A stretch of DNA of 64,000 nt, taken from the NCBI GenBank assembly GCA_015179045.1, contig WHUZ01000023.1, positions 310,001 to 374,000 of the forward strand. The letters are read 5' to 3'. A model generated the notes under the pieces. The model was not told the DNA's origin. It saw only the letters and a program-made list of their open reading frames with translations, and made no database searches. The translations under genes and the position numbers were made by a program. The number at the start of each line of letters is the position of its first letter. Position 1 is the stretch's first letter. The DNA is from Kalaharituber pfeilii. Taxonomy: Eukaryota; Ascomycota; Pezizomycetes; Pezizales; Pezizaceae. Below, piece after piece: positions 1 to 13,441 of this stretch.

Positions 1-340
1 AGAAAGACCTTCAATGGAGAAGCTTAATGCCAACAGGCTATATCAAGCACTATTTCGTGGCGCACTCAGGTCGGCAGGCGTGATGCTGCGTCCATTCTTT
101 CGCACCGAAGCAGATGTCGTATGTAAGGATATTGGAGTTATCTGCAAGAATGTTGACCGGGAGAGATGCCCGACAAGCACTATGTAAACATGCTCCCTCA
201 GCATATCCGTCACTACGAAAGGCCTTTGGTCTTTCCAGCCCCACAAGCACTTTGTCTTCCACAGGTGCCTCTCAGATACTCTCTTCAGCGGCTCCAAGGA
301 GGAGCAATTGCCTGCCGAACTGAATCCGACTAAAGTATCA
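1..340. other. Left edge, no gene supported
   Basis: Short open frames exist on both strands, but none has a recognisable motif. On the plus strand the region runs directly into the broken F-box-like gene and may be its 5' flank. Confidence 0.4.
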
Positions 341-2510
341 ATGCCGGCTTCGCTTGCTAACCAGATTCAAGCACAACCTACAGCGCGTAATGCCACTTCC
401 AAGCCAATGCAGCAGTCGTCCTCCACTACCATTGATCGGACAAGCTTCAACTTCGCAGCAAATTTTGGTCCCCCAACACCCGGCTATGATTGTTCTACTA
501 ACCGTCTTTCACTCGACGTGCTCAGTAAAATCATTGGATACCTCAATTCGCCAGCGGTTGCTGCCTGGGTTAGTCGAATTCTTCACTATCTCGCAATATC
601 TTTTCTTTATACGGAAGTCCGCTTGCGGGGTAGGAGCCCTACGAATTCTTCTGGAGCGAGACGTGAAGAGAAAGTTCATGGGAGGAAACGAAAACGAGAT
701 GAAATTGATGGGGATGACTATGATTTTGAAAGTAGCAGAAACAATGAGACTGTTACATCCAGTGGCGGAGGCCAGCACGCGAAGAGGACAGGATTGTCGC
801 TATTCCTCGTGGGCTTAGCTACTTTACAGCGGCCGACAGTCTGTCAGGTAGTCAAAAGGCTGGTATTGGAAGGAGAACTCGAAACAGGAAACTTTGCGAT
901 CAATAAGGCATCCAAACAATTGAGTGGACAGGGAGTGATGGCATGTTTGGTTTAGCCTTTAATGGTACAGTTTCTACATTAACGGAGCTTCAAGAGCTGA
1001 GGTATGTTCACTGATCGTTGTTAGAGCAGGCTGGCCCTTGGTTTAGCTGGGAGCTTGAAAATGCTTATATTCACCCTATGCTCTGGTACTCTTTTGCTCG
1101 GCATTTAAAACTGCATACATTTATATACGTTCGCCCGCCTTCATGTCTGCAGCCGTCCCATGTCCCAACAACGTTCGCTGCAGCGTTTCAGAACCTCACA
1201 TCATTATCAGTGCTTGACATCGACGGGGATAACTCCCCAGATGACTTTTCGCGAAGTGTATTTGGGGATTTAAGGAAGCTGCGGAAGCTCAGGTTAAGTT
1301 GGGTAGACAATGAGTCTTTCCAGGGGAGATGGCTAGTTTACGTTTTTGGGGCGAGAGTGAAGTCACTAACTGCTCTGAGCCCTGCTGGGGCATCCGTACC
1401 GAATATCAAGAAGTTGAAGCTGCGGAAATTGAAGCTGATGAATTTATATATTGCTCCCGGGGATCTCGCATTTGAGTTTTTGTTCGACCGTACCTCAATC
1501 GAATTACTTTCCTTGCTGAATTGTCATATATGGGAAACTGGCCTGCCGTGTTCAGCACAATACCATCTCCAGTGGTGGAAACCAGTCGTGGGAGCGCGGC
1601 TTCACCAGGAACTTCGATCACTCCCAACTCTCGACTCAATCCAAAAACACAGCCCGCATCACCGATGCCAAACCTCAAGACCCTCCGCACGGAATCCTTC
1701 TCACCACACATGTACCATCTTCTCTCAGTAACACGGGACCTGCGGAACCTCTACCTCCTTGACGGACCTTCTTACCCTCTTCGCCCCATCCCGCGATACT
1801 CGCGCACAATTTCTAGACGTTATCTTCCAGAATCATACCTTTAGTCTAATCCGCCTCCGCTTTACATCCCACTTTTGTCCTCTCGAAAGACGAATGCTCC
1901 AAACTAGTGCGCCAATGCAGCCCCGCCTTGCGCGAGCTCGGCTTCGCAATTGAAAGACCACAATGGGCATACCTGGCCATACTTATACCCTTCACAAGTA
2001 TCACTTGCTTCCATCTGTTGCGGCCACCACACGTTCAGCACCCTCAAAACAGTCTCGGGGGCCTCTTCGCCGGGACAGCGCCAGAGGTGGAGAAATGGAG
2101 CGCAAGTTGGTGGATTCATGTTACAGGGAATTACGTTTAGTTGTTATGGAGGAGTGCTGTTGGAGGATAGACAGTGTGGTGTCAATAGAGGCCAAAAAGC
2201 CGATCTGGGGTAGGGGGGCGGGATTGATGGACCTGGTTTACAGTTGCCGAGCTTGCGACAAAAGGGAATTGAAGGAAATCCGGGTATGGAGGCGGAAGAA
2301 TTTGAGGAATTGGCACATGGAAAAATTGAACATGTGAGGACGCCAGAGGAGAGAGACGAGGAGTTCATCAGGCGGGAGTTAGATGGGACTGTGCCAAAGA
2401 GGATGACAAGAGTGAAATTAGAGGATGTGGTGGAGTTTGATATTATAAGGGAAGGTCTTTGGGGGTTAAGGCGTTTGGGCATCCGTTTTAATGTTTTTAG
2501 ATTGCTATAA
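341..2510 (+). pseudogene. Broken F-box/LRR-like protein gene
   Basis: The first in-frame ATG is at 341. An F-box-like segment (LSLDVLSKIIGYL) lies near nt 509-547, followed by an acidic/basic linker and leucine-rich segments such as LTSLSVLDIDG (about 1198-1230) and LRKLRKLRLSW (about 1270-1305). The coding-like reading moves through several frames: frame 2 to about 945, frame 1 to about 1540, frame 3 to about 1760, frame 1 to about 1890, frame 2 to about 2130, and frame 3 near 2244-2510. Stops separate the blocks. The only GT..AG option at 1002-1024 would be a 23-nt intron, which is too short. F-box/LRR proteins are substrate adaptors of SCF ubiquitin ligases; this copy looks decayed. Some shifts could be sequencing errors or missed introns. 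I do not recognise a specific family member. Confidence 0.5.
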
Positions 2511-5500
2511 TTATATTTGTGGAGTTTCTACAATTAACGCAGTAATTTATACCAGTATATTCTACTCTCTTGCTGAGAAATATTTGGAAGTTGCCCAGCT
2601 GAGGAACGTGAATGGTAAAGAACCTAGGAATGGAAAACGTTGAACCATTACAAACTGGCGTAATCTGAGGTTTGAAAATGCTTCTATCTAATCCTAGGTT
2701 CGAAGACAGGAAGCCATCAGTGTACGTGCTATGAATGCTACCCTAGTTCTTCACTGGCACCCATGCATTTTCATATATCGGTGTTTTCCAAAGTTATCTT
2801 GGAGACCAGTTCTACGTTTGGCTAACGTCCATGCGCAGTCCGGAACATATCAATGCCACGAGAAATGGTATTTGAGATAGAAAAGGCCTGGCCGCTAGAT
2901 TTGCAGGTGCAGAGCTACCTGCTGGAATTTGACTTGTACTTGTATCTCAATTTCCCCTTTGTTAGCCACGAGGCATGCAGATTCCTGACTATGCCATATA
3001 TTGAATGTTTGTTGCGGGAAAGATTGTGGAAAATTATAAGTGGAAAGTAAAGTATTTTTAACTTTTGGTGTTAGAATATTTTTATGCGTCTTAATTCCTC
3101 ATATCATTGTAAAAAATTTTCTCTTTGTCATGCAGGTGGCATGCAGTTAGATGGTGGGAGATCATAGTTCAGGGTAATGTTCACATGGAGGCTCGGTTGG
3201 GCCCAGAGAAGCAGCCCGCAGGTGGTGATGCTTAGGTTGTACTAGGAGCCTCATATGTCAAATATCTGGATGGCGAACAGGTAAATTTTGAGTTCACAGG
3301 ATCACTGGGACATGGGTGACGTAAGCTTTTGTGGCGGTGCACATGATCATTCTGTACCAGGCACCGAGGTGGAATCGGTGAGGCGTCCTATGGATATCTC
3401 GGGGGACGCGTGGATCTTGAGTGAATGCTTATTTTCTGTTGCAAAGTATCAAAGTTGATAGATGTCTGCCATGGATATACAGGGTTCATGGTGAGACGTA
3501 CATCTATTGACCGGAAGCGCTTCAAGTACGTAATAAGCCGACGGGTTTGTCTTTTCTGGTGCCCAGAAATTAGCTCACTTGATATCCGTAATCTTTATTT
3601 CTTTTTGTAGAGATGAATTATATGGCAGTTTGTTTAGATACAATACTTTTTTAGAGGACGGGGCACTTAGGTGTCAGGGTAATTCAGTATAATAGCTGAA
3701 GGGATACCCGACACCACGTGGGGATAACGTGTGAAACTTTAAATAGCGTTACTCGGCGAGGCTGAGAGTTTATTGCATCCATCTAGTCTCGTAACAAGGC
3801 AACCGTCAGCCTTCTATGATATTGTTCTCAGCTTGGTCTGGTTACTCTCAACCCATTGTAGAAGCAAATGCATAGCACGGGACCCCAAAAAGCTGCCTCC
3901 GACCCTTGGAACTTAGTGATGTTCGTTCTCGCGTCGATCCTCCCCTATTGCGCTATCTGTCCTCCAATTAACTTAATCCAGCTATTGGACACGTGCTCAT
4001 GCGGCTAGATCCGTAAATTAGCCTTTTTGCCTTTACCTTTCAACCACCAACTGCGATAAGCTCCAGATCAACGACGGGTCCTGAGTTCCCAACAGAAATA
4101 ATGATAAGTTGAATTATGTCGATTTATGGGGTTGCAGTTTTGACAATAAGTCTACGCGTATTGGTAATTTTCTCCCGTTCCAAGCTGAAGTCGAACACCG
4201 CCTCTGTGTTACGTACAGAAACTTATCCAATTACTGCAGAGTACAAGCATAGCCTCGAGGCACAGAAATGCTGCCTGGGAACGAAGCGGCTCATTTAACT
4301 AGATATTCTGCTCGACAGCGATGCCCTGCTGCTGCAGAACCAAGGCATGGTCTCAAAAACTGATATGTACAGAGCAGAACATGGCCAGTAAGCGTAATGC
4401 TGATCAAGTGCGCAACTGGATTTTGGCAGAGGAGGGTGAATGACCATAACAGGGCGAACATAAGGCTCCAGCTAACAGCAAGATGCACTGATTATTTAGG
4501 GCTGCTGAATTCAGCCAACAATATCAGCTTGAGCTTGACTTTCTGCTACTTCCGTTTGCGCAGACACGATCTGCTTAACGCGATTGAAAATCGGGCGAAG
4601 CTTGGTATGTAGAGTAAGATAGTCACGCGCATCCCAGAGTGACACCAATCGTCCCCGCGAAATCAGATGATTACCCTCTACCTTCTATTCCAAAGTGGTC
4701 TAATAAGCAGTAATACATTAGAATATCACACTTGACAAGTGGGCAGGAGTAAAATCCAAGCACTTACCAGGCACTGACCTCTTTTCTACGTAATCAGACT
4801 AGTTTTGAACTCTTTGACCTGGATGTCAAGTCTGATCCTAAATATGGGGTTGTCCCCTGTTCCGGCATTCACATTGGTGTCCTTACATCTCTTATCGATA
4901 CGCGACACCGCCTTATGGTATTGCAATGCCCCCACCATGCCCCACACACACAATCAAGGTACCACACAAGTGGACTAAAACATACGTAAAATATAAGCAT
5001 AAGGTTAATCACGATACCTGCAGCGTGGGGCCTCTTAACGTTACTTGATTCGACTCGATTCAACCAGGATAATTTCTATAAATTACGCCAATGCAGCTTT
5101 TCACATCAGTGTCTAGAGCTTTGTGTACGATCTTCCAAGTATTCCCCGATCATCGAAGTCAGCATCAACACATCACTACTGTTACAGCTAGTGATGTACA
5201 ATATTTGCGTCTCGACTAGGGATATTCAGGATCAGAGCTCAGGGTATAAAGACACCAATATGACTTTGACGGGGTCATAAACTCGGCCGTGCATCGTTTA
5301 TCCTGCTTGGTGAGGCGTAGCAGTCCCATCATGCCATTAATCAATACTCTATCTCTCGACCTCAATACCGATCTGCTCGATCTGATGCGCAACCTGAATA
5401 GCGTTCAGCCTATCAAGGGCTTTAGTCACCTGGGTAACCTGGATCAAGTGCTGATGCTAGTGATATACTCAAGATAGATTATACCTTAGTACCGGTACTA

Positions 5501-8500
5501 ACTGCGGCCCGCAGGACGTGCGTGCGCATTCTGCTAGAGTAGCCCTAAGTCTGATTGATATTGTTAGCTACAAAGGGAAAAACTTGGTTGTGATTACATC
5601 CGCATGATCAGAACAAGTTTATATTGTTAGCATGTGCATTCGAAACTGTGGGGTGTGGTTGGGTGGGTGGAGAGATTGAGAGATTGGGGGCTGATGCATA
5701 CATCGTTAGGAACCTAACCGCGGAGGATCGATAACATATAACGTTCGGAGACGGCTATATTCTACTGCATGGCGAAGGAGCTGGGTGTGGGGTGTAATTG
5801 TGGGGTGTGGGGGTTCACAAAAGGCAGCGCAGCCTGAATTCGAATTACACTGAATCCCCGACCGGCCTCTGAAAGAAGTTTACAGTACCACCGGCAACTC
5901 TGAAGTTATATTAGACAATCACGAAGTTGGTGTGACAATACGGACTACGTCACGTACTCAATTGCAATTCAGCTAGGCAATGGCATATGCATATCAGTAT
6001 AGCGTAGGAGGAATGAGAATTTGATAAGATAGTCGTGGGGCCGCATGCTCTCTTACTCCACCTCATCCTTAGCCTCGTTCCCAGCCTCATCCTCATTTCC
6101 ATCCTATATTGATCATCCTATCCCGCTTTTACCCGCACATAGCGGGTCCTATCCTGTTCTCCATGTCACATTTTGCAGCGCTTCTAGTTTATTCTAGATT
6201 GACAAGGAAACATCAAGCCATGCCGTATAGGGACCTTACAGTGCTGATTATGCAGCGCATGGAAAGTAGTTATGCAGTAAGACAGGGCCTTCATCCAAAC
6301 AGGATTCACCAATTCCTTTGATTTTGCATGGCATACCCGGAAGCTAAAATATACTTTGTACTAGAGCATTCAAGGTATTTGCACACGTGTCAGGAGCAGC
6401 ACGATCGATATACAGTACACCAATCGCTTCGATCTTGACGAACACTCTACATAACTGGTCAACTTTCTTTTTTTTTCTCATCAAGTCGTAAGTTCTTTCT
6501 TGTTTTCTGTTTCAATGGCTGGCAGGGATTGTCGATCTCTGAAAAGTCACGTGGGATATCAATTTGGGTACCTGGATACCTGACAAGGAAGGAAGCCCCA
6601 GAATGGTTACACTGTACAGGTGTGTACCAGATTAAGAAAGCAGATTTATGATTGGTGGGCATGGGGTAGCTGTCGGGAGATGGTTGGGGTTTTTGATTCG
6701 ACTGATGTTTGGTTCTTTTTTTTTCTTACCACACAGCATAACCCTAAGAAACTTGATACTAGCATACTGGTCCTTCTCTTTTTTTTCATTTGCTACTCCA
6801 AGGAATTTACAATATTTAATTTTTTCTCGGCAGATATATCCTCAACATCCACAAATAGGCACACCCAGAGGATCCTCCTACCACGGTACTCTCCCGGATC
6901 CCGATCATCTTCGAATCTCTCGATCGGTTTTTCACTGTATGTTAGCTCTATGGGAGTGGGAAGGGGGGGAGGCTTTGGAATATGATTGATCTTTTCCAGC
7001 CGTAACTTTACGATCGATGGCATATTCCCTTACTCTTTTACTGCTTTCATTTATTTGCCGGCTCTCAAGCCCTTTGTAGAGCATTCAGCCCGCCCTATAG
7101 GTAGATTTTTTTTTTTTTTTTAATATATATATAGAACTTGGAAGAAAAAAAGAGGTTTTGCTTTTTTTCTCTTTTTTTTTTTTTCTTGTGTGTGTTTGTG
7201 TTTGTGCTTCGAATCACCAAAATCGGGGATGGAAACGGGTCGGTTAAGTCCTCCCTCTTATGCATTGCATTGCATTGCATGCATATGTTGTAGATCGTGT
7301 GGGCCAGAACTTAATTCAACCAATCGTTTCCTCATGCAAAAAAGAAAAAAAACTCCATGCAGCCCCCACCCCTTCCCCACTAACTGATCGCCGCTTTTTT
7401 TCCTAACCCAGGATAATGCAAGTTACAGTATCATAAAATTTCCCGCAGTTCCAAAAAAGCCTTCCACTTATCGATAAGGTAATCAGTGCAAGCGCCATCA
7501 CGCTATTAGACGTTCCCTTATCGTGATAACTTTTACGGAACATTAGGATTTGCGAGATTGGGGGAAAAAGAGAAAAAACAGGAAAAGAGGAAAGGGGGCG
7601 GGGGAGGGAAGAAGAAAAGGGGAAAAAGGAAAAAATACGTTGCAATTTCTTTAGGTACTTGCCTAAATTAAATGCATGTTGCATATGTAGTAAATTGTGA
7701 GAACTTTTGGTATTCCATTACCCTGAAACCCACTTGCATACAGTTATATGTATGGCTTAGCCACTCAACGCTACATATGTAGTTCACACTTTTTGCATAT
7801 AGAACATTGGTTTATGCAAATCCGACAAACACCTCCAGAAACGGGCAAAGCGGCCACTAAGTTCTTCGCAAACCTTTTTCAAAGCTGCATATGTAACTAT
7901 CATGCGTTTAAGAATGCATAGGTAAAAGAGTACTACATACATGCATACATTCATTCATTCTTACGGCTCCATGGAATTGGATTGCGGAGAGAAAGGAACA
8001 ATATTGTTTTCCAACAAATAAGCAAATAAAAAAAAGAAAATCTAGTCCTCGCACTCTCTCAGCTTCTCACTCACTCACTCGCATCATCAAAAGCCTATGG
8101 CATAATTCAACACAATCCTCAAAACCATGCAAGAATTCATCAATTCGTACATTTCGTACACCTTCATACACTTTCTTCACCTCGTCCGCTTCCCAATCCT
8201 TTACCCCCATCTGCCTCCGTGGCCGTCATCCCTTGAACCACGCTAACCCTCCCACCTCTCAAATGCATACATACATACAAACATACATACATACATGATA
8301 TCTGTGCAAAAGAACCATTAGCATAGAAGCATACTTAAAGATAAAACGTTGCACAATGACAAACATTGCATAAAAATCTGTCACAACATTTGTATTTGCC
8401 ATTAGTTCGTTCTTTTTTCTTTTTTCTTTTTCTTTTTTCCTTTTTGTTTTTATTTTCTTTCTCGGCAAATCTTTGCCATCTTCGTCCTTTTGTTTGTTTT

Positions 8501-9224
8501 TTTGCAAAGAAATTTCTTTTTCTCTTTGGTAAAAAGAAAAAAAAAATGCTCAAAACCAATGTGTTGATCTACTGCTCCTCCACAGCAACCACCACAACCA
8601 CAATAATCACGATGGTTTTAGCACATGCTCATGAAAAAAATCAGTTAGGGGAAATAAAGCCCATGCATCCAGTAAAACAGAAATGAAAAATGAATAATGA
8701 AAAAAACACTCCATTTTTACCTCTTACCCTTATCGAGAGAAAGGAAAAAAAAAAAAAAAAGGGGGGGGACAGGATAAAAAGGGGAAAACGAAAAGGAAAT
8801 AAAAATGAAAGAACCCCATAATACACTTGTAAAATAGAACAGTCAAGACCAATCCCGAAGATATGTAAGAAAAAGAAATGAGAAAAAAATGAAGATGAGG
8901 AAAAAAAATTTATCCCGTAGACCCATATCAACAGCCCAATAAAATCAAGAAGATAAGAGAAAAATATGAGGAATACATAGGAGATAGAAAAACGTTGGTT
9001 CCACATATTTCACGAGTGAAAGAAATCGAAATAGACAATGGACCCCAGGCAAAAATTGAGAACTCGCATCACAGTCTCTCTGAGACTGGGAGTTGAGATA
9101 ATGATCATCGTAGACGGGGAATCTCAAAACTGACTGCTTGGGAGACCTGCGGTATCACGGAGGAGGAGCGAAAGAAGAAACTGTAAATGGGAATTGACGA
9201 CAGAAGGCTGAAAAAAGAATGCAA
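2511..9224. other. Long gene-poor, AT-rich stretch
   Basis: No open frame shows convincing coding character. Visible features are G-rich GGTGTGG runs near 5650-5815, many A/T homopolymers (for example 7107-7122, 8741-8760), CATA/TTCA microsatellites at 7938-7960 and 8263-8296, and T-rich tracts towards 8400-8540. The last 1 kb is presumably the 3' flank of the zinc-finger gene. A 65-codon ATG-started frame at 2853-3050 has no recognisable motif and I do not call it a gene. Confidence 0.5.
8263..8296. repeat. CATA tetranucleotide microsatellite
   Basis: Perfect to near-perfect CATA units with one CAAA interruption. Confidence 0.9.
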
Positions 9225-12200
9225 TTATCGTCCCATGCCGTATGTACTCTTTTTGATGCGGTTGTCCATGTGGTCCGCTTGCGCGCGAAGTGCGTGGCCC
9301 ATGAGGCGAGTAACTGAGGGTTTCCACATCAGCAATAATTCCTCCTCGGGAATAGGGTCTGGAAAACTCACCTGGCCAAATGACCACTTTCTCGAGCAAG
9401 CAGGCATGGACCCTCAGTACTTTCGAGCCTAGGCTTCCCTCAATCGGAAGACTTGGACTCCCTCGCCCTCGTCCACCATTTATGGTCCAATCCACGGACA
9501 GCTTCATCTCCGTACTTCGTACCAGCTCCATGACTCGCATCAAGAGCTTCCTATCATCAGTCTCAAGCATCATCAAGCCCTCCAAGCTCTCTAAGTTACA
9601 CTCTTCGCTTCCAAGAATGCCCATGTAAGGGCCTACCCTTTCCTGAACTGTAGCAACCCATTCAGCTAGAACCTGAGCGCAATCTAGTGTACAGAGATGT
9701 GATTGAATTGGCAGATCTCGGCACGAAGTCTCCGAAGCTGCAAATGAGCTATAGGTTTCTGAATGTGTTAATGCATCAGCAGCATAAAAAGCTGCACGAC
9801 GAAGATGCTTTTCTCGTTTCGAAGCAGAGGAGTGAGTAACAGATGACTGGTGTGTTGGTGTTGTAGAAATCTTGAGCGAGTTGAGATTCGGCGAGGATAT
9901 TGTAGAGGCTGGAGAAGACGCTGGAGATATCTCTGCTAGAGGAGACTCAGATCGCCCTGAAACTGAAGACGCGGACGACGGTGAGACATTGTGAAGTAAA
10001 CCGTTCCGCACAGCTCCATATTCCCAACCATTTGCCAACTCCTCTGCCATGACCTCGAAATCTCTTGCCCAGAACGCTTCCTTCGAGCGTCCCATGTCCA
10101 CAAATAATCGAATATATGCAAGATCAAGAAGTGGTATTGAATCAGTTGATAATGGCAGATGGAAACTGGTACCCTTTGTGTCCATTGCATTTCCATTAGC
10201 GTTCACCCATGCGGCAGACCATGCCTTCAACGCAGGCTCAATCTTTGCCTGCATATTTTCAGCCTCAGCAGCCGACCAGTTCCTATTATGTTGCCTTTGC
10301 CTAGACTCCCAGATATAAACATGCAGTGCACAAATCAACACCAAAGCGCCAAATGCACTTAGCTGAAGTCCGAAACCGGGCTGGTTGAAATTATGCTGCT
10401 GCTGGCCGGCGGAGAGCAACTCGTTCAAAGCGCTCGAGAAGCTGATTGAAGATGAAGCTGCAGCTGCAGATCCTCCTCTAGCTATCCAAACAACAGCGCT
10501 GTCAGCTGCCCACAAATCTTCATCACATGGTAAATCAAGGCGAATCTCGTTGTTCATCAAGGAAGGCTGCATGTTGTGCGCTGCCACTAGGAGACTCGAC
10601 AGAAGGTGAACTGCATATAGTGTCCGTTTTCGCTCTTCTGCTGCAGCCCACACACACCACTCTGCATGATCACCAGACTCGGCCTTGATTCCCAAACCGC
10701 TCCAATCCGTGTTCGAGAATTCCAAGTCACCCATACTGACATCCATCTCATTGTGCTGCTGAGGTGGGGAGGTCCTTGTCAACCCTGCGGCTCTGGCCAA
10801 GGAAACCAAGGCCGCGCAATGGTTCATGGCAATCTCAGATGCAAGCTTATCGCCACAGTGAAGCCCAAAAATAACATTCAAAAGCATAGCCTGAACGAGC
10901 CACACAGGGGTATTGTGACTTGAGTCAGAATTGTTGGCAGCCGCATTGTTGATACCATTCATGGCAGCCGTAACATCCGCCTTGCGCCGATCTTCAAGAA
11001 AGATTTGTACGGTCTTCTTGGCAGCATCAAATAATTCCTTGGCAACGTTGATCTCGTACTCATACAGAGCACCAATTGCCGCAATCGATAGAACCAAGCA
11101 GCCACCTCCACCATTGATCCCACTTCGTTGTCCGTTATTTCCAGTTTTATAGGTATTAGTGTATATAGCGGAATCGAAGTTGAGAGTAGGAATATGAAGG
11201 AAGGGGAGATGCGGATGGAAGTGTTTGATGTATGATGCGACATATCGCTGCAGATCTCGAGTCGGCGGAAGATTGACTGTAGATTGGAATGAAGAAGCCA
11301 TCGGCGAGCATGTAGCAGAGGTGGAGTAACGCCTTCTGTTTTGGGGTTGAAAATGTGTGGCACCGAAAGTTGAAGAACCTGTCAAGGTTGCAACAAGAGC
11401 TGCTCGGGTGGCATCAGTAATGGATTCTGCGGACATCGAGGTCAACGAGGAACCGCTGCCGAGGGATGTAGATGATGAAGCGGAGCGGCCTGAGGCATAA
11501 TTGGAGTACTGATTAGAGAAATTGCTGTGAGATATGGAAGATGGAGATATGGTTCCGGTGCTGAAAAAGTGACCTTCACCAGACTGAGCCATGAGACTTC
11601 GTGGAGAAACTGTAGGGGGGGTATCATTGAAATTAGAAGGAAAATCTGTCGCATAATTCATATTGGAGGCATTGACACCAAGGGTATTGTTCCATATGTT
11701 ATTATTGTCAAGCGTTACCTCACTAATCGCACTCTGAGAGGTAGTGCTGATTGCGCTTGGGGATCCACCCTCCTCGAGACCTTGATTCGCGCCATGCATC
11801 CACTCAAATCCGTCATCATCGTACTCATCAATAGAATAATGAGAATCCAAGGTATATGGAGGGCCAAGTGGTGACGTTGGCGTACCGAGAGGCTGCTGTT
11901 GTGGGGAGTAACTATAATGCAATGCTGCTGGATTAATAGTACCAAAGAAGAACTCCCCAGAACCCAGCTCCGGAAGTGTTGGCCCAGCACTAACAGGGCC
12001 ATGCAGATCAAGACTTCCCAAGCTTGAGGTGTTAAGCTTAGGAATAGAGGGTACAGTACGGGAATTAGTAAAACTGGTCCCAATGCTTGCGATTCCGCCT
12101 CTAGAGTTGGTGTGTCCGGCATTGGCATTCGCCTGTGCAAGCATCTCCAATGTAGATGAGTCGATGTGGCTCAGGGTATTAGCTCTGGGCCTCATCGGAG

Positions 12201-12784
12201 CTGTCGCAGCTGCATTACCGCTGGCTGCACCGGCCGTAGCTGTAGAAACTGAATTCTTGCGTACACGACCGGTGGTTGTAATTGAGCTAGTACTTTCGCG
12301 CCGTCCGCCATTCCTTGGTCTAGAGCTTGGGGTTGTTGTCATATGAAGCTTTTGCTGATGTCTCAAGAGAAGGTCTCGTCTAGCGAAGCATCGCGAGCAC
12401 TCCGGGCACTCGAACGGTTTCTCTTTGGTGTGTGACCTTTCATGTCGCTTGAGATGCTCCAGGCGAGCAAACGAACGTGCGCATGTTGCACAAATGTGAG
12501 GCCGGGGTTTATCCGTCTTTGGAGGCGGTGGTGGGGGTGCCGCCTGTGTCGTGTTAGATTTTGGTGAGCGAGTGGAAAGTGCTGTCGGAGCTGACTGCAT
12601 ATTAGTTTCCAACTGAGCTCATCGATAACACTTTGTACAAGGAAAAACATTGCAGTGAGGAGGTATTCAATTGAGGCATACCACTCCTACTGTTGCTCAT
12701 GCCATTGGAAGAAAAGCCTGGTGTCATTGGGGAAGGATGGGCTAAAGTGGCAGATTGTATTTTATTGGTATCTACTTCGCTCAT
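9225..12784 (-). CDS. C2H2 zinc-finger / fungal_trans transcription factor
   Basis: Model: join(9225..9313, 9372..12590, 12682..12784) on the minus strand, 1136 aa, nuclear DNA-binding regulator. Exon 1 starts at ATG 12784. Intron 1 (91 nt, GTATGC..TCAG) has an ACTAAT branch site and joins SNSRS to APTALS in phase. Two tandem C2H2 fingers lie at residues about 68-88 (CX2CX12HX3H) and 96-117 (CX2CX12HX4H), joined by a TKEKPF linker. A Ser/Asn/Gly-rich middle follows. From about residue 480 ([19 protein letters not shown]) an Adr1/AmdX/Klf1-like fungal_trans region runs to about 1050. Intron 2 (58 nt, GTGAGT..CTCAG, GCTGATG branch) brings in a C-terminus ending YGMGR. If intron 2 is retained, the frame instead runs to a stop at 9124. 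The specific target pathway cannot be told from sequence. The start is firmer than the 3' end. Confidence 0.85.
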
Positions 12785-13326
12785 AGTAAGCTTGAGGGTG
12801 AAGTTGTTCTACTGTTAGAACAGTTCCCGGGGTAAGTGCCGTGAATTTGCCGTTCAGAAATTTGCTGCCAGTATGGCCTGCAATAGGATGTTTGGGTCGG
12901 GTCGCAATGTTGATAAGCTTTGGTGGCGTTATACTTTGCTAGTTAGAAACGTAACAACGTTTTGAGTGTATAGAAATAATTACAAGTCGTTGACACTATC
13001 CCATGAAAGTTGCTGAAGCGTAGAATGAAAGGAAGATAGCAAAATTCGAGAACTTCTACCTGTTGAAAAGGGTTGTTCTCGAGTCAGCGATTCAAAACTC
13101 CGATGGAACAATTCAGGCAAGGGTTTAAGCACAGCACTGAAAACAAAAAACCCTGGAACAAAGTTTTTTCCATACTGGCAATAAGTGACAAATCAGAGGC
13201 TTCCTTACCTTTAAACTAAATTGACAAGGAAAGATGATAGAGGTGACTTCCAAAAGTGTGCAGGGAAGTAAGCTGATCAGCCCTGAGGGAGGGTCGTAAG
13301 AGATTTCCAGCGGTAGCGGCAGCAGT

Positions 13327-13441
13327 AGTGGTGGTTGTGGTCGTTGTGGTGGGGTGGTGGTGGTGGTGGTGGTAGGTGGTGGTGGTGGTGGTGGTGGTGG
13401 TGGTGGTGGTGGTGGTGGTGGTGGTTGTGGTGGTGGTGGTG
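13327..13441. repeat. GGT/GTT trinucleotide microsatellite
   Basis: Nearly uninterrupted GGT units with a few GTT and GGGT variants. It gives Gly-, Val- or Trp-type frames on the plus strand and His/Pro/Thr frames on the minus strand. Confidence 0.95.

Noticed and set aside
1002..1024. 23-nt GTATGT..TTAG intron in the F-box-like gene
   Set aside because: Below the size spliceosomes accept in fungi and it does not restore the frame.
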